A stretch of 64,000 nucleotides of DNA from Spongisporangium articulatum. Lineage in GTDB: Bacteria > Actinomycetota > Actinomycetes > Actinomycetales > Kineosporiaceae. Below are positions 41,028 through 48,558 of the stretch, in pieces. Made by a program: the position numbers and the translations under genes. The notes beneath the pieces were generated by a model that did not search any database, was not told the DNA's origin, and saw only the letters and a program-made list of their open reading frames with translations. Numbering within the stretch: the first letter of the stretch is position 1; each line of letters begins with the position of its first letter. The stretch spans positions 248,001 to 312,000 of the forward strand of contig NZ_JBITLV010000005.1 in assembly GCF_044465595.1 (NCBI RefSeq), given 5' to 3'.

Positions 41028-42659
41028 TTACTTGATGACCTTGAGGTTCACCGTGGCCGTGTAGGTCGTGGCCGTGCTCGCCCCGCTGACCCTGGTGAGG
41101 TCGACGCTCAGTACCTCGCCGTCGTCCTGCGTGCCGTCGGGGAGGATCTTCGGCTGGAGGGTCCACGGGTTGGTCTTGGTGTCGAGCCCGCCCAGCCCGA
41201 AGTCGTTGTCGTTGCTGATCACCAGCTTGGTGCCCCCGTTCAGCGCCGCGACGCCCTCGACCTTGTCGTGGCCGAAGAACGCCCCGTCGGGGTTGAGCGT
41301 CGAGACCAGGCCGGCCACGTCGAGGGTGAGGGTCTTCGTGCCGAGCGTGATGCCGGCCCCGGCCAGTGTGGCGGTCGCCGTGGCCGTGTCGGTGTCGCCG
41401 ACCAGCTGCTCGAGGGTGCGACCACCGACCAGCAGGCCGCCGTTCGCCCCGTCGTAGACCGCGCCGGGTACCGCGGCGGCCGGCCCGACGTCGGTGGCCC
41501 CGCTGATGTCGACCGTGTAGATCCGCTTGTACGCGCCCGGTTCCAGCTTGCCGTCCCGCTCGACGACCAGGAACGTCGTCGCGGAGACCGCGGTGATCTC
41601 GCTGGCCGCCCCGGAGTTCACCTTGGGGTCGCTGAGCGGGTACAGGTACTCGTGCAGGGCACCGGTCCTCAGGTCCACCGTGACCAGCCGCAGCGGGACG
41701 ACGTTGGCGGGCTTGATCGCGCCGCTGCCGGTCTGGTTCAACGCCGACTGCATGAGCCCGACCAGAGTCTTGCCGTCGGGGGTGATGGTCAGGCCCTCCA
41801 TGCCGCGGTTGGCCAGCCGCTTCGACAGCTCCTGAGGCAGGCTGCCGTCGAAGGGCGAGAGCCGCCCGAGCTGCCGGCCGTTGCGGTCGAAGTGGGTGAT
41901 CAGCGGGCCGTACTCGTCGGAGACCCAGAACGTGCCGTCCTTCAGCGCGACGATGCCCTCGGGGTCGTAGCCCGTCGCGGTGCAGGGCAGGACGGTGCCG
42001 TTCAGGTCGGTGATGGTCTCCCCCGTGCTGGCCGAGCAGTTGACCTGACCGTTGTACGGGGTGCCGTCGGCGGCCTTCAGGGTGATCTTCTTCAGCAGCA
42101 CCGACCGGCCGTCGACGAGCGCGAACAGGCCGATGGCCGGGGCGAAGTCGGGGATCGGCTCGACCTTGGTACCGTTCGGGCCGTCGACGTTCGGCCCTCG
42201 GTCGGTCAGCCCGTAGAAGAGCGTCCGGCTGCCGGGCACCTGGGTGAACGCCGAACCGAACGCCCCGCCGGTGATCTGCACTCCGCCCACGGTGGCCAGC
42301 GGCGGCAGGTGTGTCTTGTACAGGTCGACCGCGTCGCTGGTCGTGTACGTGAACGAGTCGGGCCCGGTGTAGCCCGCGGCGGGGGTGTAGCTGAACGAGC
42401 CGTCGGCGTTCACCCTCACCGTGCCGTGGGCGGTCGCGCTGCTGCGCACGACGGTGGTCAGGTCGCCGAAGTCGTTGGCCAGCACGCCGTGGCCACCAAC
42501 GGTGAGCGTCCGGCCCGCCTTGACGGCGTACCCGTCGGCGTTGGCCCGGGTGGGCCGGAACGGGGTGCCGGCGTGCGCGGGGCCGGCCGTCACGAGCGGG
42601 ACGACGATCGCCGCCACCATCAGCGGGACGGCGAGCGCGCGGGCCTGGGTACGTGACAC
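41028..42659 (-). CDS. Secreted esterase/phytase-like beta-propeller protein with N-terminal Ig-like domain
   Basis: The signal peptide is residues 1-31 (ARALAVPLMVAAIVVPLVTA, cleavage after AHA). Residues 35-110 form a cadherin/Ig-like module (GVLANDFGDL, then YTPAAGYTGPDSFTYT). The rest matches the phytase-like domain family: FYGLTDRGPNVDGPNGTKVE, GYDPEGIVALKDGTFWVSDE and RGMEGLTITPDGKTLVGLMQ, then VISNDNDFG near the end. These acidic-loop propellers hydrolyse phosphate or other esters outside the cell; phytase activity is not certain. The GTG at 42659 follows CAGGAGG at good spacing. Confidence 0.85.
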   Translation of the reverse strand: MSRTQARALAVPLMVAAIVVPLVTAGPAHAGTPFRPTRANADGYAVKAGRTLTVGGHGVLANDFGDLTTVVRSSATAHGTVRVNADGSFSYTPAAGYTGPDSFTYTTSDAVDLYKTHLPPLATVGGVQITGGAFGSAFTQVPGSRTLFYGLTDRGPNVDGPNGTKVEPIPDFAPAIGLFALVDGRSVLLKKITLKAADGTPYNGQVNCSASTGETITDLNGTVLPCTATGYDPEGIVALKDGTFWVSDEYGPLITHFDRNGRQLGRLSPFDGSLPQELSKRLANRGMEGLTITPDGKTLVGLMQSALNQTGSGAIKPANVVPLRLVTVDLRTGALHEYLYPLSDPKVNSGAASEITAVSATTFLVVERDGKLEPGAYKRIYTVDISGATDVGPAAAVPGAVYDGANGGLLVGGRTLEQLVGDTDTATATATLAGAGITLGTKTLTLDVAGLVSTLNPDGAFFGHDKVEGVAALNGGTKLVISNDNDFGLGGLDTKTNPWTLQPKILPDGTQDDGEVLSVDLTRVSGASTATTYTATVNLKVIK

Positions 42660-42756
42660 GGGTGAGCCTCCTGGGCGGGTCGCGGACACCCGGGGCGATG
42701 ATCACCGGGCGCTGCGAGGCTCGTTCACCCGGATGGCCGTACGGCGACCAGACGCA

Positions 42757-42800
42757 GACGCCCGGCCGATGCCGTGGTGAACGGCGGTCGACCGGGCGTC
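42757..42800 (-). terminator. Hairpin after the Bax-inhibitor-like gene
   Basis: Perfect 9-base GC-rich arms gacgcccgg (42757-42765) and ccgggcgtc (42792-42800) flank a long loop, directly downstream of the leftward gene ending at 42820. Confidence 0.5.
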
Positions 42801-42819
42801 GTGAGGTGCGGTGCCGTGC

Positions 42820-43608
42820 TCAGTCGCCGCGGATGATCGAGATCAGGCGCAGGATCTCCAGGTAGAGCCAGACCAGCGTGACCGTGAGGCCGAAGGCGCA
42901 CAGCCACGAGTACTGCTGCGGCAGGCCGTTGCGCACGCCCTGCTCGATCTGGTCGAAGTCGAGGACCAGGAACAGCGAGGCCAGGACGACGCCCGCGGCG
43001 GCCAGCAGCAGTCCGAGCCCGGTGATGTCGTAGGCGCCCCGGCCCGAGGTGACCATCGCCAGCACGAAGTTCAGCAGACCGAAGACGAGGTAGCCGCCGG
43101 CCGCGATCAGCAGGATCTTGGTGAACTTCGGGGTGGCCCGGATGACGCCCGTCTTGTACAGGAACAGCATCACGCCGAACGCGCACAGGGTGCCGAGCAC
43201 GGCCTGCACGACGATGCCGGGCTGGTACTGGTTGTACCAGTAGCTGATGCCACCGACGAAGACGCCCTCAATGGCCGCGTAGGCGAGGATCAGCGCGGGG
43301 CGGATGGTCTTGCTGAACGAGATCACCAGGCCCAGCACCAGCCCGACGATCGCCGCGCCGATGACGATGCCCAGGCCCGGCTTCACGTACAGGAACGTCG
43401 CCGCGGCCGTCGCGACGACGGTGCCCAGGGTGAGTGCGGTGCGCATCACCACGTCGTCGAGGGTCATCCGGCCGGTCTGGAGCGGACCGGCGGGCGGGGC
43501 GTCGTACTGCGCCTGCAGGTCGGCGGGCGACGGGGTCGCCGGGTTGAACGTGGCGTACCCCCCGCGCGAGAACTCCTTGCGCGACAGAACGGGGTTGCTG
43601 CTCTCCAT
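42820..43608 (-). CDS. Bax inhibitor-1/YccA-family membrane protein
   Basis: A polar N-terminus (SSNPVLSRKEFSRGGYATFN) is followed by seven predicted membrane helices beginning near residue 60, with intervening short loops. The C-terminal part, LLAAAGVVLASLFLVLDFDQ, then IEQGVRNGLPQQYSWLCAFG, carries the Asp pair region of the pH-sensitive Ca2+ leak channel family. Members are widespread in Actinobacteria, and the bacterial homologue BsYetJ conducts calcium. GGAGG lies 8 bases before the ATG. It appears to be a single-gene unit. Confidence 0.92.
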   Translation of the reverse strand: MESSNPVLSRKEFSRGGYATFNPATPSPADLQAQYDAPPAGPLQTGRMTLDDVVMRTALTLGTVVATAAATFLYVKPGLGIVIGAAIVGLVLGLVISFSKTIRPALILAYAAIEGVFVGGISYWYNQYQPGIVVQAVLGTLCAFGVMLFLYKTGVIRATPKFTKILLIAAGGYLVFGLLNFVLAMVTSGRGAYDITGLGLLLAAAGVVLASLFLVLDFDQIEQGVRNGLPQQYSWLCAFGLTVTLVWLYLEILRLISIIRGD

Positions 43609-43704
43609 CGTGGGGCCCTCCGAGCCGGGTGTTGGTCAGGTACCGCTCCCCTGATCAACTGTGTCCACCCCAGGAGAGTTCCCGGGGGTCCTCATCCTGT
43701 CCGT

Positions 43705-43717
43705 GATCATGCGCAAA
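43705..43717 (+). repeat. Copy of the GATCATGCGCAAA intergenic motif
   Basis: This sequence in the 150-base gap between two divergent genes differs by one base from the tandem copies at 37014 and 37036. Confidence 0.55.
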
Positions 43718-43761
43718 TGCAGCACGGGCCCCACCCGGGTGGGTGCACTAGGGTCTGCGCC

Positions 43762-44931
43762 GTGGCGGCCTACTGCACCAACTGCGGGACCCCTGCGACG
43801 CCGGGGGCGAACTTCTGCGCCCGGTGCGGCGCCCCTCTGGGCGGGGCGCCCCAGGCACCCCAGCAACCGCCGTCCCCGCACCAGCCGCCCCCGCCGTTCC
43901 GCCCGGCCGGGCCCACGGTGCCCCCGGCGATGCCGCCCGTGCCGCCGAGCTACCAGCCGCCGCACCCTCAACAGCCGGGTCAGCAGCCGCCGAACTACCC
44001 GCCACCGGGGTACCAGCAGCCCGGCTACGGTCCGCCGCCCGGCTACGGTCCGGGTTTCCCGCCGCCTCCGCCGCCGGGCCCGCAGGAACCGGTCGAGCTC
44101 GCCATCCCGTGGCGCTCCGAGGCGACCTACCGGGGCGCCCCGGTGGAGCTGTGGGGCGTCGTGGCCCTGATCGGGGTTCCCGCGCTCGTCTTCGTCATCT
44201 CTGCCCTGCGCAGCCTGGCCGACACCCTGGGCAACGGCCTGGTCACGACCCTGGCCGGGATCACCGGCACGCTCGGCTTCCTGGCGGTCGCGGGGGCCGC
44301 GGCCGCCGTGGCCTGGCTGGTCCGCCGGGGCGACCCGCTGGGCCGGGTGCTGGCCTGGGGGCTGGCCGCGGCCCTGCTCTTCTGGACGATGTACTACTCG
44401 ACCCGGTTCAGCTCCGGGGCGGACGCCGGCACCGCGCTGTCGGTGCTCGCCGCCCTGGCCTGGTCGGTCGGGTTGGCTCTGCTCCCGGCGGTCAAGGAGT
44501 GGTTCGCCGACGGCGGCCGGGGCCGGGCCGAACACGTCACGGGCGACGGACCGGTCGACGTCCGGGCCGCGCAGGCCGCCGGGTACCTGCTGGGCGTCCT
44601 GCTCGCGATCACCGCGATCTACCAGCTGGTCTGGACGCAGTACGAGACCAGCAGCGTCGTCTTCGCCGTGCTGTCCGGCGCGCTGGCCGCAGTGGTGCTG
44701 GTCGTCGTCCCGATGGTCCGGCGCGGGAGGTCGAACGCCGCGCTCGCCCTGAGCGCCGCGGCCGCCGTCGCGTTCGTCCTGGTCGCGGTCCACCGGGACA
44801 ACATCCAGGGCGGCTTGCAGCTGGCCCTGGTGGTCGGCATCGGGGTCGGTCTGTGGGCTCGGCCCGAGGCGCGTGCCTACACCTCCGGCGCGGCGGGCGG
44901 GTCAGCCGGGGGCCCGGCGCAGGGCGCCTGA
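43762..44931 (+). CDS. Zinc-ribbon, proline-rich multi-pass membrane protein
   Basis: The N-terminal zinc ribbon YCTNCGTPATPGANFCARCG (two CxxC pairs, residues 4-23) is followed by a Pro/Gln/Gly/Tyr-rich linker to about residue 112. At least seven membrane helices follow (VVALIGVPALVFVISALRSL, FLAVAGAAAAVAWLV, VLAWGLAAALLFWTMYY and others). Such zinc-ribbon-linked membrane proteins are common in actinomycetes and of unknown role. The GTG at 43762 is the only start that keeps the complete ribbon. The last 30 bases overlap the convergent gene ending at 44902. Confidence 0.8.
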   Translation: MAAYCTNCGTPATPGANFCARCGAPLGGAPQAPQQPPSPHQPPPPFRPAGPTVPPAMPPVPPSYQPPHPQQPGQQPPNYPPPGYQQPGYGPPPGYGPGFPPPPPPGPQEPVELAIPWRSEATYRGAPVELWGVVALIGVPALVFVISALRSLADTLGNGLVTTLAGITGTLGFLAVAGAAAAVAWLVRRGDPLGRVLAWGLAAALLFWTMYYSTRFSSGADAGTALSVLAALAWSVGLALLPAVKEWFADGGRGRAEHVTGDGPVDVRAAQAAGYLLGVLLAITAIYQLVWTQYETSSVVFAVLSGALAAVVLVVVPMVRRGRSNAALALSAAAAVAFVLVAVHRDNIQGGLQLALVVGIGVGLWARPEARAYTSGAAGGSAGGPAQGA

Positions 44932-45402
44932 GGTGTTGCGCCGCCAGGGGTTTCCGGCGGCATCGGTGTAGAGCGCGTCGGCCTGGTAGAGCTCCAGGTC
45001 GTCGACACCGAGTTGCGGCAGGGTGAAGACGACGTCCTCGCGCGGGGGGACGGTGACCGGCCCGCCGACGTCGGTGTTCAGGCTGTCCTCGCTCCGGCGG
45101 CCGAGGAACACCTTCAGGTGCGTGATGGGCAGTTCGCTGTCGTTGCGGACGACGACCCCCAGTCGGGCGCGCCCCTGCACGTCGGTCTCGGCGAGCCAGA
45201 GCGCGACCCGCTCGGCCTGGGCGCGCAGGGCGGCGTCGCGACGTTCGATGTCCGCGGCCACGAGTTCCTCGACGCGGGCCTCCGCCAGCTCCCGGTTCAG
45301 CCGGTGGGCGCGGCGGGCGTACCCGGCGGCGACGAGCGCGGCCAGGAGCGTGAGCCACGACGGCACGTCACCGAAGTCAGCCGTCGACCGCACCCACTCC
45401 AC
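44902..45402 (-). CDS. Hypothetical membrane-anchored protein (166 aa)
   Basis: A single N-terminal membrane segment (PSWLTLLAALVAAGYARRAH) precedes a coiled-coil-like helix (RLNRELAEARVEELVAADIE). A beta-rich domain follows (WLAETDVQGRARLGVVVRND, ITHLKVFLGRR, VTVPPREDVVFTLPQL). The pattern is similar to small streptomycete proteins of unknown function. GTG 45402 is chosen because upstream sequence falls into the inverted repeat. It overlaps the convergent zinc-ribbon gene by 30 bases at its 3-prime end. Confidence 0.65.
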   Translation of the reverse strand: MEWVRSTADFGDVPSWLTLLAALVAAGYARRAHRLNRELAEARVEELVAADIERRDAALRAQAERVALWLAETDVQGRARLGVVVRNDSELPITHLKVFLGRRSEDSLNTDVGGPVTVPPREDVVFTLPQLGVDDLELYQADALYTDAAGNPWRRNTSGALRRAPG

Positions 45403-45420
45403 CCGACCGACCCTATCCGC

Positions 45421-45491
45421 GGTGTGCCCCGCCAGTGGGGGTGAAAACACCCTCCGCAGAGGCCGAATCACCCCCACAAGCGGGGCACACC
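45421..45491 (-). terminator. Long interrupted inverted repeat after the TPR gene
   Basis: The outer arms ggtgtgccccgc (45421-45432) and gcggggcacacc (45480-45491) and inner arms gtgggggtga (45435-45444) and tcacccccac (45469-45478) are both perfect. They fold into one stem of 22 paired bases with small internal loops. It lies between two leftward genes and fits a terminator, though its size is unusual. Confidence 0.6.
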
Positions 45492-45499
45492 GGGACCTA

Positions 45500-45841
45500 C
45501 TAGAGGTAACTCGGGTCCATCGCGGCGGCCAGTCGCAGGTAGGTGCGGGCCTCGACGGGCCGGCCGCGACGCTGCAGCGTGCGGCCCAGCAGGAACGTCG
45601 ACTCGACGTCGGCCGGGTCGCGCTCGACGATGCGCCGCAACAGCTCCTCGGCCCGGCCGAGCGCCGCGAACCGGTAGAGCGCCCGGGCCAGCAGCCGCTC
45701 GATGGCCGGGTCGCCGGGCTCGCGCTCGAGCGCCGCCTCGAGGTGACCGACGGCGCTGCGCGGGTCGTCGATGTCGAGGAAGAGCGAGCCGAGCCGGTAC
45801 AGGTCGAACACCTCGTAGCCGTCGTAGTCGCGCTCGCTCAT
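45500..45841 (-). CDS. Small tetratricopeptide-repeat protein (113 aa)
   Basis: It contains three TPR-like helical pairs: LYRLGSLFLDIDDPRSAVGH, LLARALYRFAALGRAEELLR, and STFLLGRTLQRRGRPVEART, with consensus Ala/Gly/Pro positions. The domain fills the whole protein, so it is a protein-binding module with no enzymatic part. There is no signal peptide. The start ATG at 45841 is 35 bases after the lipoprotein stop, in the same direction. Partner unknown. Confidence 0.75.
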   Translation of the reverse strand: MSERDYDGYEVFDLYRLGSLFLDIDDPRSAVGHLEAALEREPGDPAIERLLARALYRFAALGRAEELLRRIVERDPADVESTFLLGRTLQRRGRPVEARTYLRLAAAMDPSYL

Positions 45842-45876
45842 GGCCACGAGAACCGTTCTCAGCGCGCGGGTGTTCC

Positions 45877-46485
45877 TCAGAACAGCGTGTACGCCGAGCG
45901 GGAGACCGTGAAGCCCTTCTTGTTGTCGGTGTTCGTGCAGGTCAGGCCCGTCTTCTGGCTGACGCAGGTGATGTTGTGCCATTTCAGCCCGTGCCCGTAG
46001 GCGACGGTCTCGGCGCCCTGGACGTCGACCGCGTCGGACACGCACAGGCCTGCCTTGGGCGTCTTCTCCAGGGTCATCACGGTGCCCCAGTCGAACTCGC
46101 AGTCCTTCGGCTTGGGCGGCAACGTCCAGGTCGCCTTGTACACGTCGCAGCGCACCAGACCCTTGCGGAAGTCGTCGTCGCCCGGGTAGATCGCGCAGTG
46201 GATGTTGCCGCTCGGGGTCAGGAAGCTCAGGTACTCGTCGTCGCTGCCGTCGCGGACCTCGACGTGCGCGGCGGGCGGGTTCGCCGAGCCGGCCTTCGTC
46301 GGCGCCGGCTCGCCGGTGGCGATCGTGCCGCCGCCCCCGGTCGGGGACGGGGACGGGGACGCGGTGAGCGAGGGGCTCGAGACGGCGGACGGCGCCACGG
46401 CGGCCCCGCCCGAGGAACCACCCCCGCAGCCGGCGAGCGCGAGCGCCGCGAGGGTCACGACCGTCAGCATCCTGGGCACGCGCAC
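45877..46485 (-). CDS. Lipoprotein with a Cys-rich C-terminal domain (DUF6636-like)
   Basis: The signal peptide ends in the lipobox LALAGC, with the lipidated cysteine near residue 20. A Ser/Pro/Thr/Gly-rich linker (21-70) leads to a domain starting YLSFLTPSGNIHCAIYPG. That domain has six further cysteines (HCAI, RCDVY, DCEFD, LCVSD, TCVSQ, TCTNT), which could form three disulfides. This pattern is typical of actinobacterial DUF6636-type extracellular proteins of unknown role. GTG start. Confidence 0.8.
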   Translation of the reverse strand: MRVPRMLTVVTLAALALAGCGGGSSGGAAVAPSAVSSPSLTASPSPSPTGGGGTIATGEPAPTKAGSANPPAAHVEVRDGSDDEYLSFLTPSGNIHCAIYPGDDDFRKGLVRCDVYKATWTLPPKPKDCEFDWGTVMTLEKTPKAGLCVSDAVDVQGAETVAYGHGLKWHNITCVSQKTGLTCTNTDNKKGFTVSRSAYTLF

Positions 46486-46493
46486 AGGATGCC

Positions 46494-47093
46494 CTACTCG
46501 TCGGCCAACCCCACGAGCTTCCGGGACATCGAGACCGCGGCCGCGCCGGCCCGCACCGCGTCGGGCCGCCCGGCGCTGCCGTACAGCCCGTCGATCAGGA
46601 GCATCACGGCGTCGGCGAGATCCCGGGCGGGGCCGGCACTCTCGTGCTGGACGACGACCCGCTCGGCGAGCTTGTCGACCTCGGCGTGCGTCGTGGTGAT
46701 GAAGTGCCGCGCCACCCGGGCCGCCGGGTCGGTCTCCGCGTCCGCGTCGGGGAACTCGACCAGGTAGTTGCGCACCGCGCAGCCGCGCTGCGCCTCGCCC
46801 CGCACGTCGGCCGCGATCTGGGCGACCATCGCCACCAGCTGCTCGCGCGGGTCGTCACCCGCCTGCCGCACAGCCCGGCCGGCCGAGCGGACCCGCGACG
46901 TGGCCACCGCCTCCAGGTACCCGGCGACCAGGTCGTTCTTGCTCGGGAAGTGCCCGTAGACGAGGTTCTTGCCGCAGCCGGCCGCGTCGATGATCTGCTG
47001 CATCCCCACCGCGCGGATTCCGTGCGCGTAGAACAACCCACCCGCCGCCAGCAGGACGCGCTCCCGCGCGTTGGGCGCCGCCGTACGTGCCAC
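46494..47093 (-). CDS. TetR-family transcriptional repressor
   Basis: This 199-aa regulator has an N-terminal TetR HTH (ARERVLLAAGGLFYAHGIRA, then MQQIIDAAGCGKNLVYGHFP) and a helical ligand-binding/dimer domain. The GTG at 47093 is supported by GGAGG 5 bases upstream on the minus strand. It is divergent from a thiolase gene 150 bases away, and three GGACC-type palindromes lie between them, so it probably represses both itself and the thiolase, likely in response to an acyl-CoA or aromatic ligand. Confidence 0.9.
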   Translation of the reverse strand: MARTAAPNARERVLLAAGGLFYAHGIRAVGMQQIIDAAGCGKNLVYGHFPSKNDLVAGYLEAVATSRVRSAGRAVRQAGDDPREQLVAMVAQIAADVRGEAQRGCAVRNYLVEFPDADAETDPAARVARHFITTTHAEVDKLAERVVVQHESAGPARDLADAVMLLIDGLYGSAGRPDAVRAGAAAVSMSRKLVGLADE

Positions 47094-47138
47094 CTCGACC
47101 TCCTCGACCACCAGCCGTTCCGACGTGATCAGCGTAAC

Positions 47139-47220
47139 GGACCGATCGGTCCCGGACCGGTTGTCCCCGCCGGGCGAGGGGAGCATCATCGGACCAATCA
47201 GTCCCGGACCGATCGGTCCG
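47139..47220. promoter_or_regulatory. TetR operator cluster, GGACCGATCGGTCC
   Basis: A perfect 14-base palindrome GGACCGATCGGTCC occurs at 47139-47152 and again, extended to 16 bases, at 47205-47220. A degenerate copy, ggaccaatcagtcc, lies at 47191-47204. The sites fill the TetR/thiolase divergent promoter region, the second pair adjacent to the thiolase leader. Confidence 0.8.
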
Positions 47221-47242
47221 TACCTTAGAGGGGTGGTTCACC

Positions 47243-48451
47243 ATGCGGGACGCAGTCATCGTCGACGCGGTCAGGACGCCGGTCGCCAAGGGCAAGCCAG
47301 GAGGCGCCTACTCGGGCGTGCACGCCGTCGACCTGCACGCGCACGCGCTGCGCAGCCTGGTCGAGCGCGTCGACGGGCTGGACGCGGCGGAGGTCGACGA
47401 CGTGATCGGCGGCGCCGTGGCCCAGGTCGGCGAGCAGGGCGGCAACACGACGCGGTTCGCGCTACTGGCGGCCGGCTTCCCCGAGTCCGTGCCCGGGACC
47501 ACCGTCGACCGGCAGTGCGGCAGCAGCCAGCAGGCGCTGAGTTTCGCGGCCCAGGGCGTGATCTCGGGCGCCTACGACATCGCGATCGCCAGCGGCGTGG
47601 AGTCGATGAGCCGGGTGCCGATCGGCAGCTCCGGCAACCTGCTCGGCCAGTGGGTGGACGTGCCCGGCCCGAGCGTGAAGGCCCGCTTCGACGGCGGGGT
47701 GATCCCGCAGGGGGTCGCGGCCGAGCTGATCGCCCGGCGGTGGGAGCTGTCCCGCGCCGAGCTCGACGAGTTCGCCCACGCCAGTCACGCCAAGGCGGCC
47801 GCGGCGTGGCGCGACGGGCGGTTCGCCGCTGAGGTCGCCCCGCTCAAGGTGACCGCCGAGGACGGCACGGTCGGCCAGCTGGAGATCGACGAGACCATCC
47901 GGCCCGCGACCACTCTCGACGGGTTGGCCGGATTGCGACCGGCCTTCGTCGGTGAGCACTGGGAACAGCGGTTCGGGCCGCTCGACTGGAAGGTCACGGC
48001 CGGCAACTCGTCGCCGCTGAACGACGGGTCGGCCGCCCTGCTGGTCACGAGTTCCGAGCTGGCGGCTGCCCGGGGCTGGCGGCCGCGCGCCCGGGTGCAC
48101 ACCGCGACCGCGGTCGGTGACGACCCGATCTTCATGCTCACGGCCATCATCCCGGCCACCGAGAAGGTGCTGCGCAAGGCCGGGCTGACCCTCGCCGACA
48201 TCGACGCCTTCGAGGTCAACGAGGCCTTCTCGTCGGTCGTGCTGGCCTGGCAGAAGGAGACCGGCGCCGACCCGGCGAAGGTGAACATCAACGGCGGTGC
48301 CATCTCCATCGGGCACCCGCTGGGCGGCAGCGGCGCCCGGATCGCCACCACGCTGCTCGGCGTCCTGGAGCAGACCGGCGGCCGGTACGGGCTGCAGGTG
48401 ATGTGCGAGGCCGGTGGTACGGCCAACGCGACCATCCTCGAGCGCCTGTAG
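47243..48451 (+). CDS. Thiolase (acetyl-CoA C-acyltransferase), TetR-controlled
   Basis: This 402-aa enzyme has the nucleophile C92 in TVDRQCGSSQQALSFA, VNEAFSSVVLAWQK, and NGGAISIGHPLGGSGARIAT with the catalytic His. It carries out 3-ketoacyl-CoA thiolysis, probably in fatty-acid or side-chain degradation. It differs clearly from the thiolase at 31153. AGAGGGG lies 10 bases before the ATG. It is the first gene after the operator cluster, so the divergent TetR protein is its likely regulator. Confidence 0.93.
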   Translation: MRDAVIVDAVRTPVAKGKPGGAYSGVHAVDLHAHALRSLVERVDGLDAAEVDDVIGGAVAQVGEQGGNTTRFALLAAGFPESVPGTTVDRQCGSSQQALSFAAQGVISGAYDIAIASGVESMSRVPIGSSGNLLGQWVDVPGPSVKARFDGGVIPQGVAAELIARRWELSRAELDEFAHASHAKAAAAWRDGRFAAEVAPLKVTAEDGTVGQLEIDETIRPATTLDGLAGLRPAFVGEHWEQRFGPLDWKVTAGNSSPLNDGSAALLVTSSELAAARGWRPRARVHTATAVGDDPIFMLTAIIPATEKVLRKAGLTLADIDAFEVNEAFSSVVLAWQKETGADPAKVNINGGAISIGHPLGGSGARIATTLLGVLEQTGGRYGLQVMCEAGGTANATILERL

Positions 48452-48504
48452 CCGCTCGACCGCTCGCCGAGTGCGGGCTCCAGGCACTCGGGAGGCCGTC
48501 TGAA

Positions 48505-48538
48505 CGCCGAGTGCGGTGCCTGCGCATCGCACTCGGCG
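48505..48538 (+). terminator. Hairpin after the TetR-controlled thiolase
   Basis: Perfect 11-base arms cgccgagtgcg (48505-48515) and cgcactcggcg (48528-48538) enclose a 12-base loop, 54 bases after the stop. A second partial copy of the arm (ccgagtgcgg) just upstream offers an alternative fold. Confidence 0.7.
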
Positions 48539-48558
48539 CGGTCGGGGAAGATGGGTCC

